In this document: positions 1 through 6,804 of the stretch, piece after piece
Layout: the number at the start of each line of letters is the position of its first letter
Position numbering within the stretch: the stretch's first letter is position 1
Source: an uncultured Prevotellaceae bacterium
Lineage (GTDB): Bacteria; Bacteroidota; Bacteroidia; Bacteroidales; Bacteroidaceae
Assembly (NCBI GenBank): GCA_902800595.1
Contig: CADCFA010000009.1
Coordinates: 22,340-86,339, forward strand
Direction of reading: 5' to 3'
DNA length: 64,000 bases
Notes under the pieces: generated by a model
Told to the model about the DNA's origin: nothing
What the model saw: the letters and a program-made list of their open reading frames with translations, nothing else
Database searches by the model: none
Made by a program: the position numbers and the translations under genes

Positions 1-37
1 GAACATAGTGCTCTGTTATTAAAATACGGTACAAAAT

Positions 38-823
38 ATGGAGAATGTCATTTGTGGTTTCATTGAGTTGAATAGTGAGTTGGTTAAGATTTCATCTGTT
101 GAGGATTTAAAAGCCTTTGCAGCTAGACTTGGTTCTGCTTTTACAGAATTAACCATTCAAGATTATGAACACCTTTGCAGTAAGATGCAAGGTGAATACA
201 AGGCAGATGATTGTGGTGTATTATATTCTAAAGATGGGAGAAAGGTCTTTTTTGCTCCTATTACTACCAATGAATATCTCATTAGGTCAGGAGTTATTGC
301 TATTGCAAAATATGCGTTCAATTGGCATTGCTATCGGTCTGGTGGAATACTCTATACTAATAATCGGTATACTTATGAGAAGAACATTACTAAACTTTTA
401 ATTCCTGATTCAGTCATAGCCATTGGAAGTGAGGCATTCAGCTACAACACCGCAATCAAGAACATTATTGTTTCTCATAAACTGGAGTATATCGGACAAA
501 AAGCATTTACCGGATGCAAGATGATGACTGGCTTTATCCTCCCATCTACAGTCAAGTATATTGAAACAGAAGCTTTCGATGGATGCTGGAATGCATTTAA
601 AGAGTTAACCATACCTGTTTCGGTTAGACATATCGGAAGCCATGCCTTTAAAGGGTGTATTACACTGGAAAAAGTAATCTTTTCTGGTCCTGTTGACAAA
701 ATAGGTTCTGGTATATTCGAGTCCTGCGACAAACTTTCCGAAATTGTAGTTCCTAAGGACTGTATAGAGCAATTCCGTGAGCAATTACCTTTCTATTCTG
801 AAATAATAACTGAAAATGCTTAA
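38..823 (+). CDS. BspA-like leucine-rich-repeat protein (LRR_5 type)
   Basis: 261 aa. From about residue 120 to 245 the protein shows repeated units of the BspA/LRR_5 kind (pattern IG..AF.GC..L....P), for example the stretches around 'IGQKAFTGC' and 'IGSHAFKGC'. Such repeats build a curved solenoid that usually binds another protein. There is no signal peptide or membrane segment, so it is probably cytoplasmic, unlike the many surface BspA proteins. The N-terminal 110 residues are unlike the repeats and unrecognised. The gene is more AT-rich than most of the window and heads a locus containing an FtsZ paralogue. The next gene begins within about 10 bp of its stop, which suggests one transcript. 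The upstream promoter would lie outside the window. Family call is good; partner and role are unknown. Confidence 0.75.
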   Translation: MENVICGFIELNSELVKISSVEDLKAFAARLGSAFTELTIQDYEHLCSKMQGEYKADDCGVLYSKDGRKVFFAPITTNEYLIRSGVIAIAKYAFNWHCYRSGGILYTNNRYTYEKNITKLLIPDSVIAIGSEAFSYNTAIKNIIVSHKLEYIGQKAFTGCKMMTGFILPSTVKYIETEAFDGCWNAFKELTIPVSVRHIGSHAFKGCITLEKVIFSGPVDKIGSGIFESCDKLSEIVVPKDCIEQFREQLPFYSEIITENA

Positions 824-832
824 GTGACAGTT

Positions 833-1375
833 ATGGCTCAGAAGCAGAATACCAGTATTCCAACGGAATTGGAGCAATCAGATTGCTCCATTCTTTTGGA
901 TGAGGTGAAAGAAAAGATGAACATTCTCAAAAAGTGTGGGATGACTGAAGAAGAGATTATCTCACAGTTATTCTGCACTCAGCCATTGCCTAAGTTGATG
1001 ATTAGCAGAAACTATAGGATATTTCTGGGTGATGAGCGTATAGAGGTGCATCTGGAGCCTCTGGTTAAAGCTGTGTATCTGCTTTTCCTGAAGCATCCGG
1101 AAGGGATCGTATTCAAAGATTTGCCTGATTGTCGTGAAGAGCTGGCTAAGATATATAATAAGGTCAGACCTTGGGGACTAACAGACAGAGCAGTGAAGAG
1201 TCTCGAGGATGTTACGAATCCTATGCTCAACTCCATCAATGAGAAATGCGCCAGAATCAGGAAAGCTTTCGGTGCTTTGCTGGATAGAAGAGTGGCAGGA
1301 CAATACTATATAAAAGGTGTTCGCGGGAAAGCCAAGATAATCGCTCTGAATCGTGAATTAGTGGTCTGGGAATAA
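833..1375 (+). CDS. winged-helix-like protein, paralogue of the protein at 3453-4031
   Basis: 180 aa from ATG 833; an in-frame GTG directly after the previous stop (824) would add three residues. I recognise no named family. The C-terminal 120 residues read like a winged-helix domain: a hydrophobic helix 'KAVYLLFLKHPEGI', a recognition-helix-like 'INEKCARIRKAFG', then a 'QYYIKG..GK.KIIAL' wing. The same arrangement occurs in the 192-aa protein encoded after the FtsZ paralogue (shared: KAVYLLFL-HPEGI, REEL, NP---INEKC-RI-K-F, YYI, RELV). The N-terminal 60 residues are helical and differ between the two. A 15-bp palindrome starts 11 bp after its stop. Inference: a DNA-binding or protein-interaction module that regulates this locus; not demonstrated. 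Confidence 0.65.
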   Translation: MAQKQNTSIPTELEQSDCSILLDEVKEKMNILKKCGMTEEEIISQLFCTQPLPKLMISRNYRIFLGDERIEVHLEPLVKAVYLLFLKHPEGIVFKDLPDCREELAKIYNKVRPWGLTDRAVKSLEDVTNPMLNSINEKCARIRKAFGALLDRRVAGQYYIKGVRGKAKIIALNRELVVWE

Positions 1376-1385
1376 AATCGCATTT

Positions 1386-1400
1386 TCACAAGGCTTGTGA
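1386..1400. promoter_or_regulatory. 15-bp palindrome, candidate operator (copy 1)
   Basis: TCACAAG-G-CTTGTGA, a perfect 7-bp inverted repeat around one central base. It lies 12 bp upstream of the -33 element of the next promoter. A sister site (TCGCAAG-C-CTTGCGA) occupies the matching place before the FtsZ-paralogue promoter at 2126-2140. The single-base centre gives a poor hairpin and no T-run follows, so a dimeric protein-binding site is more likely than a terminator. Confidence 0.55.
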
Positions 1401-1411
1401 TGGAATAATGC

Positions 1412-1442
1412 TTTGAGAGTAGGAAACTATAGATTAATTTTG
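1412..1442 (+). promoter_or_regulatory. Bacteroidota promoter
   Basis: TTTG (1412-1415), 19-bp spacer, TAATTTTG (1435-1442). This fits the TTTG/TAnnTTTG consensus of the primary sigma factor. It drives the small membrane protein gene at 1464. Confidence 0.75.
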
Positions 1443-1463
1443 CAAGCAAAAAGGAGGTGATAA

Positions 1464-1667
1464 ATGATTCATATTATTATTTGGGTTGTCATGTTTCTCG
1501 TTTGGTACTTATATCGCACCTATAAAGCAAGTGTAGAGGAAAATGAAGAGGTATATCAAGCCTCTGAAAGTACTACTGTTAATGATAATATACCAGAGGA
1601 AAACGTGAACGTTGAAAAGTGTTTGGACGAGAGGACAACTACAGGGCTGGTACATAAATCAGGCTAA
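1464..1667 (+). CDS. small single-pass membrane protein
   Basis: 67 aa with one N-terminal hydrophobic helix (residues 2-17), a short basic patch (YRTYK) and an acidic, polar tail. No family recognised. The start is marked by a strong Shine-Dalgarno sequence, AAGGAGG, ending about 6 bp before the ATG. That is unusual in Bacteroidota and hints at high or specially controlled translation. It has its own promoter and sits between two winged-helix-like genes in the FtsZ-paralogue locus. Inference: it could be a membrane partner or anchor for that locus. Confidence 0.6.
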   Translation: MIHIIIWVVMFLVWYLYRTYKASVEENEEVYQASESTTVNDNIPEENVNVEKCLDERTTTGLVHKSG

Positions 1668-1791
1668 TCAGTATGTAAATTGTACATTGATCTATACAAA
1701 TAAGGGTATTGAATGGATTCTTTAAAGCCCAAAAGCTGGTTTTGACAGAACTTGAAAAATGTAAAGTAGTAGAAACAAAAATATAAATATT

Positions 1792-1836
1792 ATGTCAGAT
1801 TATGAGTACATTTTAAAACAGGCAAGGAAGTTATGA
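1792..1836 (+). CDS. 14-codon mini-ORF coupled to the next gene
   Basis: ATG at 1792 encodes MSDYEYILKQARKL, and its TGA overlaps the next ATG in an ATGA arrangement. An A-rich stretch precedes it, as for many starts here. It could be a translated leader that couples translation to the 94-aa membrane protein, or a chance ORF. Evidence is limited to the overlap geometry. Confidence 0.3.
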   Translation: MSDYEYILKQARKL

Positions 1837-2117
1837 AAAGATTTATTTTTGGCATTATAGCATTTGTAATATGCTTGATGGTAGTGGGCGCGTTCTGGAA
1901 TCTGGATCTTCGGAAGGAACATGGGTATGATAAATATCAGAAAGAGCTGGCAAAGCGTGAGCAGCGGATCAAGGAACTGGAGGATTCGATTAGCAACATG
2001 CAAGAGACTCTTGACTTCTACCGTGAGGCTGTGATGTGGCTTAGAAAGGCTGATGATAAGGAACTTCAGAAGAACATAGAGTTTATTCGCAACATACCGA
2101 CAAAAATGATTCCATGA
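1833..2117 (+). CDS. small membrane-anchored coiled-coil protein
   Basis: 94 aa. An N-terminal hydrophobic helix (about residues 3-22) is followed by a heptad-rich charged segment (about residues 36-63, around 'KRIKELEDSISNMQ' in character) that should form a coiled coil, probably in homodimers. The layout resembles small bitopic division or envelope scaffolds such as the FtsB/FtsL class, but no family motif identifies it. It ends 82 bp before the FtsZ-paralogue gene, with a palindrome and a promoter between. Inference: a membrane component of the FtsZ-like locus. Confidence 0.6.
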   Translation: MKRFIFGIIAFVICLMVVGAFWNLDLRKEHGYDKYQKELAKREQRIKELEDSISNMQETLDFYREAVMWLRKADDKELQKNIEFIRNIPTKMIP

Positions 2118-2125
2118 TAATCCCT

Positions 2126-2140
2126 TCGCAAGCCTTGCGA
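2126..2140. promoter_or_regulatory. 15-bp palindrome, candidate operator (copy 2)
   Basis: TCGCAAG-C-CTTGCGA, a perfect 7+1+7 palindrome matching the site at 1386-1400 (shared form TCRCAAG-N-CTTGYGA). It ends 3 bp before the -33 TTTG of the FtsZ-paralogue promoter, where a bound protein would touch RNA polymerase. Confidence 0.6.
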
Positions 2141-2143
2141 GAA

Positions 2144-2175
2144 TTTGGAAGTATGGGGATAGTTTTGTAACTTTG
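2144..2175 (+). promoter_or_regulatory. Bacteroidota promoter of the FtsZ-paralogue gene
   Basis: TTTG (2144-2147), 20-bp spacer, TAACTTTG (2168-2175); start codon 24 bp further on. Good match at both elements and spacing. Confidence 0.8.
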
Positions 2176-2199
2176 CAACCAAATTAAAAATACTGAGTT

Positions 2200-3456
2200 A
2201 TGGGTGAGGATACAATACCGTTTTTTGAGGATGAGATTAAGGATACGATGCAGGGCATCATCAAGGTTGTTGGCGTTGGCGGTGGTGGCTGCAATGCTGT
2301 GCGTAACATGTGTAAAGAAGGTGTGGCGGGTGTTACCTTTGCTGCCTGCAATACGGACAGTCAGTCGCTGAAAGGCTCGCCTGTGCCAGTGAAGCTCCTG
2401 ATGGGTGAAGGTCTGGGTGCTGGCGGTGATCCTGAAATCGGTAAGTCGGAAGCAGAGAAGAGCCTGGACTCTCTCAAGAGAATTCTCAGTGACGGCACCA
2501 AGATGGTGTTTATCACTGCCAGCATGGGTGGTGGTACTGGTACTGGTTCTGCCCCTGTTGTGGCTCAGGTGGCAAAGGAGCTGAAACTGTTGACGATTGG
2601 TGTGGTGACGATTCCTTTCTATTTCGAGAAGAAGCAGAAGATTGTCAAGGCTCTGAAGGGTGTGGATGAATTGAGGAAGTATGTGGATGCTATCTTGATC
2701 ATTAATAATGAACGCCTGTGTGATGTGTACTCCGACTCTGATATCTCACTGAAGGAGGCTTTCGGAAGGGCTGACAATATCTTGAAGGATGCAGTGAAAG
2801 GCATCTCTGAGCTCATCACTGTTCATAGCGAGGGCTCCATCAATCTTGACTTCCGTGATGTGGAGGCTACGATGAAGGATGGTGGCGGGTCTATCATGGC
2901 AATGGGGCGAGCCAGTGGGAATCATCGTGTGGAAAAGGCGATTCTCGATGCACTGAACTCTCCTTTGCTTTATGGTAATGATATTGGTAAGGCCAAGCGA
3001 ATCCTCTTTAATATCTATGCCAGTGAGGAGCATCCTATCTTCGTGAGAGAGATGCAGGAGATTGATGACTTCTTCGATCAGTTGGATCCCAATATCAGCG
3101 TGATATGGGGTACTTCTACGGATGATTCCTTAGGCGAGGATGCTAAGGTGACGATTCTGGCTACAGGTTTGGAGGATGATATGCGCAAGGAGGTGAAGTC
3201 AAATGTGCATCGTACGGATGATGACTTTTACGAAGACATGATACCTCTTCTTTATAAGCCTGCCAAGAAGCCAAAAGTGGCTGAAGTGATCACTCAGGAG
3301 CCGCCTTTTAAAGTGGAGCCTGCACCAGTGCCTGAGCCTGCTGTGGAAGAGCCAAAGGTGGAGGAACCTATAAAACCAAAAGTGGTGACAGAATCACCAA
3401 CAGTGAGCAGATGGAGGTCGTGGTTGAATAATCTAGTGAGTGACGTGACTGAATGA
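2200..3456 (+). CDS. divergent FtsZ-like tubulin GTPase (second FtsZ)
   Basis: 418 aa. The FtsZ fold is clear: N-terminal nucleotide loop GVGGGGCNAV (residues 25-34), tubulin signature GGGTGTG (110-116), and the T7 catalytic loop NLDFRDV (215-221) with the Asn and both Asp residues expected for polymer-driven GTP hydrolysis. GTP binding and filament formation are therefore likely. It is not in a division (dcw) cluster and has no FtsA neighbour. Its C-terminus differs from cell-division FtsZ: after a Pro/Glu/Lys-rich linker (about 352-400) it ends in a Trp-containing helix, SRWRSWLNNLVSDV, instead of the usual conserved FtsA-binding peptide. Expressed from its own promoter and overlapping the next gene by 4 bp. 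Inference: an accessory filament former distinct from the housekeeping FtsZ, which should be elsewhere in the genome. Confidence 0.85.
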   Translation: MGEDTIPFFEDEIKDTMQGIIKVVGVGGGGCNAVRNMCKEGVAGVTFAACNTDSQSLKGSPVPVKLLMGEGLGAGGDPEIGKSEAEKSLDSLKRILSDGTKMVFITASMGGGTGTGSAPVVAQVAKELKLLTIGVVTIPFYFEKKQKIVKALKGVDELRKYVDAILIINNERLCDVYSDSDISLKEAFGRADNILKDAVKGISELITVHSEGSINLDFRDVEATMKDGGGSIMAMGRASGNHRVEKAILDALNSPLLYGNDIGKAKRILFNIYASEEHPIFVREMQEIDDFFDQLDPNISVIWGTSTDDSLGEDAKVTILATGLEDDMRKEVKSNVHRTDDDFYEDMIPLLYKPAKKPKVAEVITQEPPFKVEPAPVPEPAVEEPKVEEPIKPKVVTESPTVSRWRSWLNNLVSDVTE

Positions 3457-4031
3457 TGCCCCAGCAACAAACGCCAGAGGAAATTGCCCATGAGTTGAAG
3501 ATACTTGTGGCGCGCTTGCAGGAGACTGGACGCAAGGATCTGCTGCTGCATGCTATAGGTGTGCCCTTACTGGAGGAGCTGAGAATTGAGGCTGCCAAGG
3601 GTAATCTGAGTCGTCTGTTCATCACGAAGGACTATCGTTTTATTTTGGAGGATTATCGGAAGGAGGTGGAGCTGCAGCCTGTGCATAAGGCTGTGTATCT
3701 GTTGTTCCTGGCTCATCCTGAGGGTATAGAGTTCAAACGTCTGGCAGATTATCGTGAGGAACTTACACATTATTATATGGCAACGGCAAAGATGATGGAT
3801 AAGGAGAAAATTATCGAAAGTGTGGATCACCTGGTTAATCCTTTGGATAATGCCATCAATGAGAAATGTTCTCGTATCAAGAAAGTGTTTCTCGGCATGA
3901 TGGATGAATACACTGCCAGCTATTACATCATCAGCAGTCATACCCAGAAGCACTTTGCTGGCTCCAGCCGCATCTGGTTTGAGCGCCTGAAAGTTATCTC
4001 CCTCCCGAGGGAGTTGGTAATTTTCAAGTAG
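3453..4031 (+). CDS. winged-helix-like partner of the FtsZ paralogue
   Basis: 192 aa; the ATGATG start overlaps the FtsZ-like stop, so the two are probably translationally coupled. Residues 56-192 match the protein at 833-1375 (KAVYLLFLAHPEGI, INEKCSRIKK, SYYI, PRELVIF) and look like a winged helix with a long wing. Residues 1-50 are helical. No catalytic motif is visible. Coupling suggests it works with the FtsZ-like protein or controls the locus, for instance through the paired palindromes at 1386 and 2126. No named family recognised. Confidence 0.65.
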   Translation: MMPQQQTPEEIAHELKILVARLQETGRKDLLLHAIGVPLLEELRIEAAKGNLSRLFITKDYRFILEDYRKEVELQPVHKAVYLLFLAHPEGIEFKRLADYREELTHYYMATAKMMDKEKIIESVDHLVNPLDNAINEKCSRIKKVFLGMMDEYTASYYIISSHTQKHFAGSSRIWFERLKVISLPRELVIFK

Positions 4032-4036
4032 TCTCC

Positions 4037-5260
4037 TTAGAGCTTCCCCTTGAATGTGTAACCGATTCCTTCAACGGCTGTCCGGATGGCGGCTTCGGGG
4101 GCGGGACCTTTGATGGTGAGTGTGCTGGCGGAGGCACTGGCCTTGGCTTTCTCTACGCCTGGCACTTCCTCAACGGCACGGACTACGGCTGCCTCGCAAT
4201 GACTGCAATGCATGTCTTCAACGCGATAGACGGTCACATCGGGATCTAACGGCTTCTTGTCTGTAAATCTGCTGAATAGTTTCATCATAAGAGCAAATAT
4301 AATTAATAGTGTTAATACTGTCGCACAAACGATCTTAAACGGGCTGGGCAGGGCAGATGTACTCATGCAGCAGGCGTCCTGAGCGCCTGCAGTGAAGTCG
4401 ATTCCCGTGGCATTGAGTAGTAGTCCGAAAAGGACGGCAAACCCCACGATCGTCATCAGGTAAACCGATGTGAAACGGCGCCCCATGGACTTATGAACCA
4501 CGAGGATAGAGGCGAGATTAACCGCAGGTCCCGCCATCAGCATCACTAATGCTGCTCCTGGCGAAAGTCCCTTCATCATCAATGCCGCTGCAACGGGAAT
4601 GCTACCCGTGGAACAGATATACATCGGTATGGCAATAACCAGAATGACCAGCATCTGCAGCAACGGCTGACTGCCGAAACTGAGGAAGAACTCGTCGGGA
4701 ACTGCCACCTGAATCAATGCTGCTACGACAAGGCCAATGAGCAGTCGCAGACCGATGTCGCGAAGCATGTCATAATAGGCATACTTCAGTACACGCCAGA
4801 TCCGATTCCCGCTTTCTACTTGGCATGAAGAGGCAGAGTCGTCCGTTATATGATCTTCGCGAACCAGACGGTTTACCAGCAGTCCGCCGCAGACACCCGT
4901 GATAAGTGCCGCCGCAGGACGGATAATGGCAAACCCCAGTCCCATCAGCGAGAACGTGGCCAGGATAGAGTCGATGCCTGTTTGGGGTGTGGCAATGAAA
5001 AACGAGGCAATGGCGCCTTTCGATGCCTTCTCGTTTCTGAGACCGATAGCCGTAGGAATGACGCCGCAGGAACACAGCGGCAGTGGTATGCCCAGCAGTG
5101 CCGCCCAGACAACGGACAGCTTGTTATTTCGCGAAAGGTAATTGGCATAGAACCTCTGTGGCACGAATACGTGGAGCACACCTGCGATGAAGAATCCCAG
5201 CAGCAGATAGGGAGCCATCTCGCAGACTACGTTCAAAAGCGATATGAAGAAGTTTTGCAT
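4037..5260 (-). CDS. SO_0444-type Cu/Zn efflux permease with C-terminal HMA domain
   Basis: About 407 aa from the ATG at 5260 (MQNFFISLLN). Two permease halves of the DUF318/ArsP-like type each carry several membrane helices. 'PLPLCSCGVIPTA' and 'ICSTGSIPVAAALM' are the paired Cys/Ser-containing motifs of the family. The C-terminal 60 residues form a heavy-metal-associated domain with MHCSHC (CxxC). Likely role: export of soft metal ions across the inner membrane. An upstream in-frame ATG (5290) is ruled out as the start because the -7 promoter box lies inside that extension. Convergent with the winged-helix gene, 5 bp between stops. Confidence 0.8.
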   Translation of the reverse strand: MQNFFISLLNVVCEMAPYLLLGFFIAGVLHVFVPQRFYANYLSRNNKLSVVWAALLGIPLPLCSCGVIPTAIGLRNEKASKGAIASFFIATPQTGIDSILATFSLMGLGFAIIRPAAALITGVCGGLLVNRLVREDHITDDSASSCQVESGNRIWRVLKYAYYDMLRDIGLRLLIGLVVAALIQVAVPDEFFLSFGSQPLLQMLVILVIAIPMYICSTGSIPVAAALMMKGLSPGAALVMLMAGPAVNLASILVVHKSMGRRFTSVYLMTIVGFAVLFGLLLNATGIDFTAGAQDACCMSTSALPSPFKIVCATVLTLLIIFALMMKLFSRFTDKKPLDPDVTVYRVEDMHCSHCEAAVVRAVEEVPGVEKAKASASASTLTIKGPAPEAAIRTAVEGIGYTFKGKL

Positions 5261-5277
5261 GTTCATGAATCTGTGTG

Positions 5278-5285
5278 CAAAATTA
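5278..5285 (-). promoter_or_regulatory. -7 promoter element of the permease gene
   Basis: TAATTTTG on the minus strand, 18 bp before the ATG at 5260. No TTTG is found at the usual -33 distance. The predicted leader is very short. Confidence 0.5.
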
Positions 5286-5331
5286 ATCATAAATTTTGGA
5301 TTTTATTGCTATCATTCAAAAAAATAATATG

Positions 5332-5339
5332 TAAATTTG
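5332..5339 (+). promoter_or_regulatory. -7 promoter element of the 55-aa gene
   Basis: TAAATTTG (5332-5339), 13 bp before the ATG at 5353. It diverges from the permease promoter. Confidence 0.5.
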
Positions 5340-5352
5340 CAGCGGTGTTTAT

Positions 5353-5520
5353 ATGATGAGGATTTTTTTTCATGAAGGTCAGAACGACATGCAGTATGAG
5401 TTCAAAGAGGTAAAACCCGACCTCTTCCTGCTCTCTCACGGCAAGGCGAAACTCTATATTGACAAAGAGAAATGGCCGCAGGGCTTCGTCTCCATGAAAC
5501 TGGATTATGATTACAGATAA
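5353..5520 (+). CDS. small hypothetical protein, 55 aa
   Basis: An ORF from ATG ATG at 5353 to TAA at 5520 (begins MMRIFFHEGQND, ends KLDYDYR). It has a promoter box upstream and a rho-independent terminator directly after the stop, so it forms a complete small transcription unit. No signal peptide, membrane helix or known family. Soluble, mixed charge, rich in aromatic residues. Confidence 0.55.
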   Translation: MMRIFFHEGQNDMQYEFKEVKPDLFLLSHGKAKLYIDKEKWPQGFVSMKLDYDYR

Positions 5521-5523
5521 TAA

Positions 5524-5557
5524 AAAGGACTTTGGATGATCTGCTCCAAAGTCCTTT
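5524..5557. terminator. bidirectional rho-independent terminator
   Basis: 13-bp perfect stem (5524-5536 with 5545-5557) and an 8-nt loop, T-rich on both outer sides. It serves the 55-aa gene (+) and pheS (-). Confidence 0.85.
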
Positions 5558-5577
5558 CTTTATGGGGATAGCCACTA

Positions 5578-6636
5578 TCAGTTGGCTGCTTCGAACTCTT
5601 CGAGGAAACGGGTGTCGTTCTCTGAGAACATACGGAGGTCAGAGACACGGTATTTGAGGTTGGTGATACGCTCCACACCCATACCGAAGGCATAGCCGCT
5701 GTATTCCTTGGAGTCGATGCCGCAGAGCTCGAGTACGTTGGGATCCACCATACCGCAACCGAGGATCTCCACCCAGCCGGTGTGCTTACAGAAGCCGCAG
5801 CCCTCACCGCCACAGATGAAGCATGAGATATCCATCTCTGCACTGGGCTCCGTGAAGGGGAAGTAAGAGGGGCGCAGACGGATCTTCGTGTCGGGACCGA
5901 ACATCTCCTGGGCAAAGCTGAGCAGCACTTGTTTCAGGTCGGTGAAGCTTACGTTCTTGTCGATATAGAGTCCTTCCACCTGATGGAAGAAGCAGTGGGC
6001 ACGGGCCGTAATCGCCTCGTTACGATACACACGACCTGGACAGATGACGCGGATGGGACTTGTGAGCTTGCCGTCCTCGGTGTGCATCTGCTCCATGATA
6101 CGAGCCTGTACGCTGGAGGTGTGAGAGCGGAGCAGGATGTTCTTCGTGACATCGTTGGGATGCTGGCTTACGAAGAAGGTGTCCTGCATGTCGCGGGCAG
6201 GGTGATCGGCGGCAAAGTTCATTTTGGTGAAGATGTGATTGTCATCCTCCACCTCAGGACCGTCGGCCAGAACAAAGCCCATGCGCGAGAAAATGTCTAT
6301 AATCTCGTTGGTGACAATGCTCAGGGGATGACGTGTACCAAGCTCTACAGGGTAGGGGGTACGTGTCAGGTCGATGGCCTCTTCGCCTGTCTCCTGGGTG
6401 TCGCATGCCTCACGGAGCTGATTGATGCGCTCTGTGGCGAGTGTCTTCAGTTCGTTGATCTTCATACCAACCGTCTTCTTCTGGTCGGCAGCTACATTAC
6501 GGAAGTCGTTCATCAGGGCTGTAATCTCACCTTTCTTGCTGAGATATTTCAGTCGGAGCTGTTCTACTTCCTCAGCGTTTTTCGCGCTCAAATTTTGAAC
6601 TTCCTTCAGGAGTTCGTCTATCTTATCAAGTATCAT
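5578..6636 (-). CDS. pheS: phenylalanine-tRNA ligase alpha subunit
   Basis: 352 aa from the ATG at 6636 (MILDKIDELL). It charges tRNA-Phe in the cytoplasm as an alpha2-beta2 enzyme with PheT, which is not in this window. An N-terminal coiled-coil tRNA-binding arm (about residues 1-90) precedes the class II catalytic core: 'HPLSIVTNEIIDIF', motif 2 'RVYRNEAITARAHCFFHQVEG' in character, and motif 3 'GYAFGMGVERI' near the C-terminus. A longer reading (start 6690) is rejected because the promoter box TACCTTTG lies between. Length agrees with bacterial PheS. Confidence 0.95.
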   Translation of the reverse strand: MILDKIDELLKEVQNLSAKNAEEVEQLRLKYLSKKGEITALMNDFRNVAADQKKTVGMKINELKTLATERINQLREACDTQETGEEAIDLTRTPYPVELGTRHPLSIVTNEIIDIFSRMGFVLADGPEVEDDNHIFTKMNFAADHPARDMQDTFFVSQHPNDVTKNILLRSHTSSVQARIMEQMHTEDGKLTSPIRVICPGRVYRNEAITARAHCFFHQVEGLYIDKNVSFTDLKQVLLSFAQEMFGPDTKIRLRPSYFPFTEPSAEMDISCFICGGEGCGFCKHTGWVEILGCGMVDPNVLELCGIDSKEYSGYAFGMGVERITNLKYRVSDLRMFSENDTRFLEEFEAAN

Positions 6637-6665
6637 AAAAACGTTTAAAATTGCAATTTTGCGTG

Positions 6666-6673
6666 CAAAGGTA
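6666..6673 (-). promoter_or_regulatory. -7 promoter element of pheS
   Basis: TACCTTTG on the minus strand. A TTTG lies about 22 bp further upstream (6696-6699), slightly beyond the usual spacing. Confidence 0.55.
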
Positions 6674-6747
6674 CTTATTTTTTGGGACAAAAGAACAAAA
6701 GAAGCAAAAAAATATGTGTAATTATGTTCTTATTTCTAAAAAATATG

Positions 6748-6755
6748 TAACTTTG
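6748..6755 (+). promoter_or_regulatory. -7 promoter element of the lipoprotein-murB operon
   Basis: TAACTTTG, 49 bp before the ATG at 6805. No clear -33 TTTG. Confidence 0.5.
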
Positions 6756-6804
6756 CAGAAGTTTGAGAGAATAAGATTTAAAAATTGCTTATCGAATAGC
6801 ATAG

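Noticed and set aside
1380-1402. Palindrome as a terminator
   Set aside because: A one-base centre gives at best a 5-6 bp hairpin and no T-run follows.
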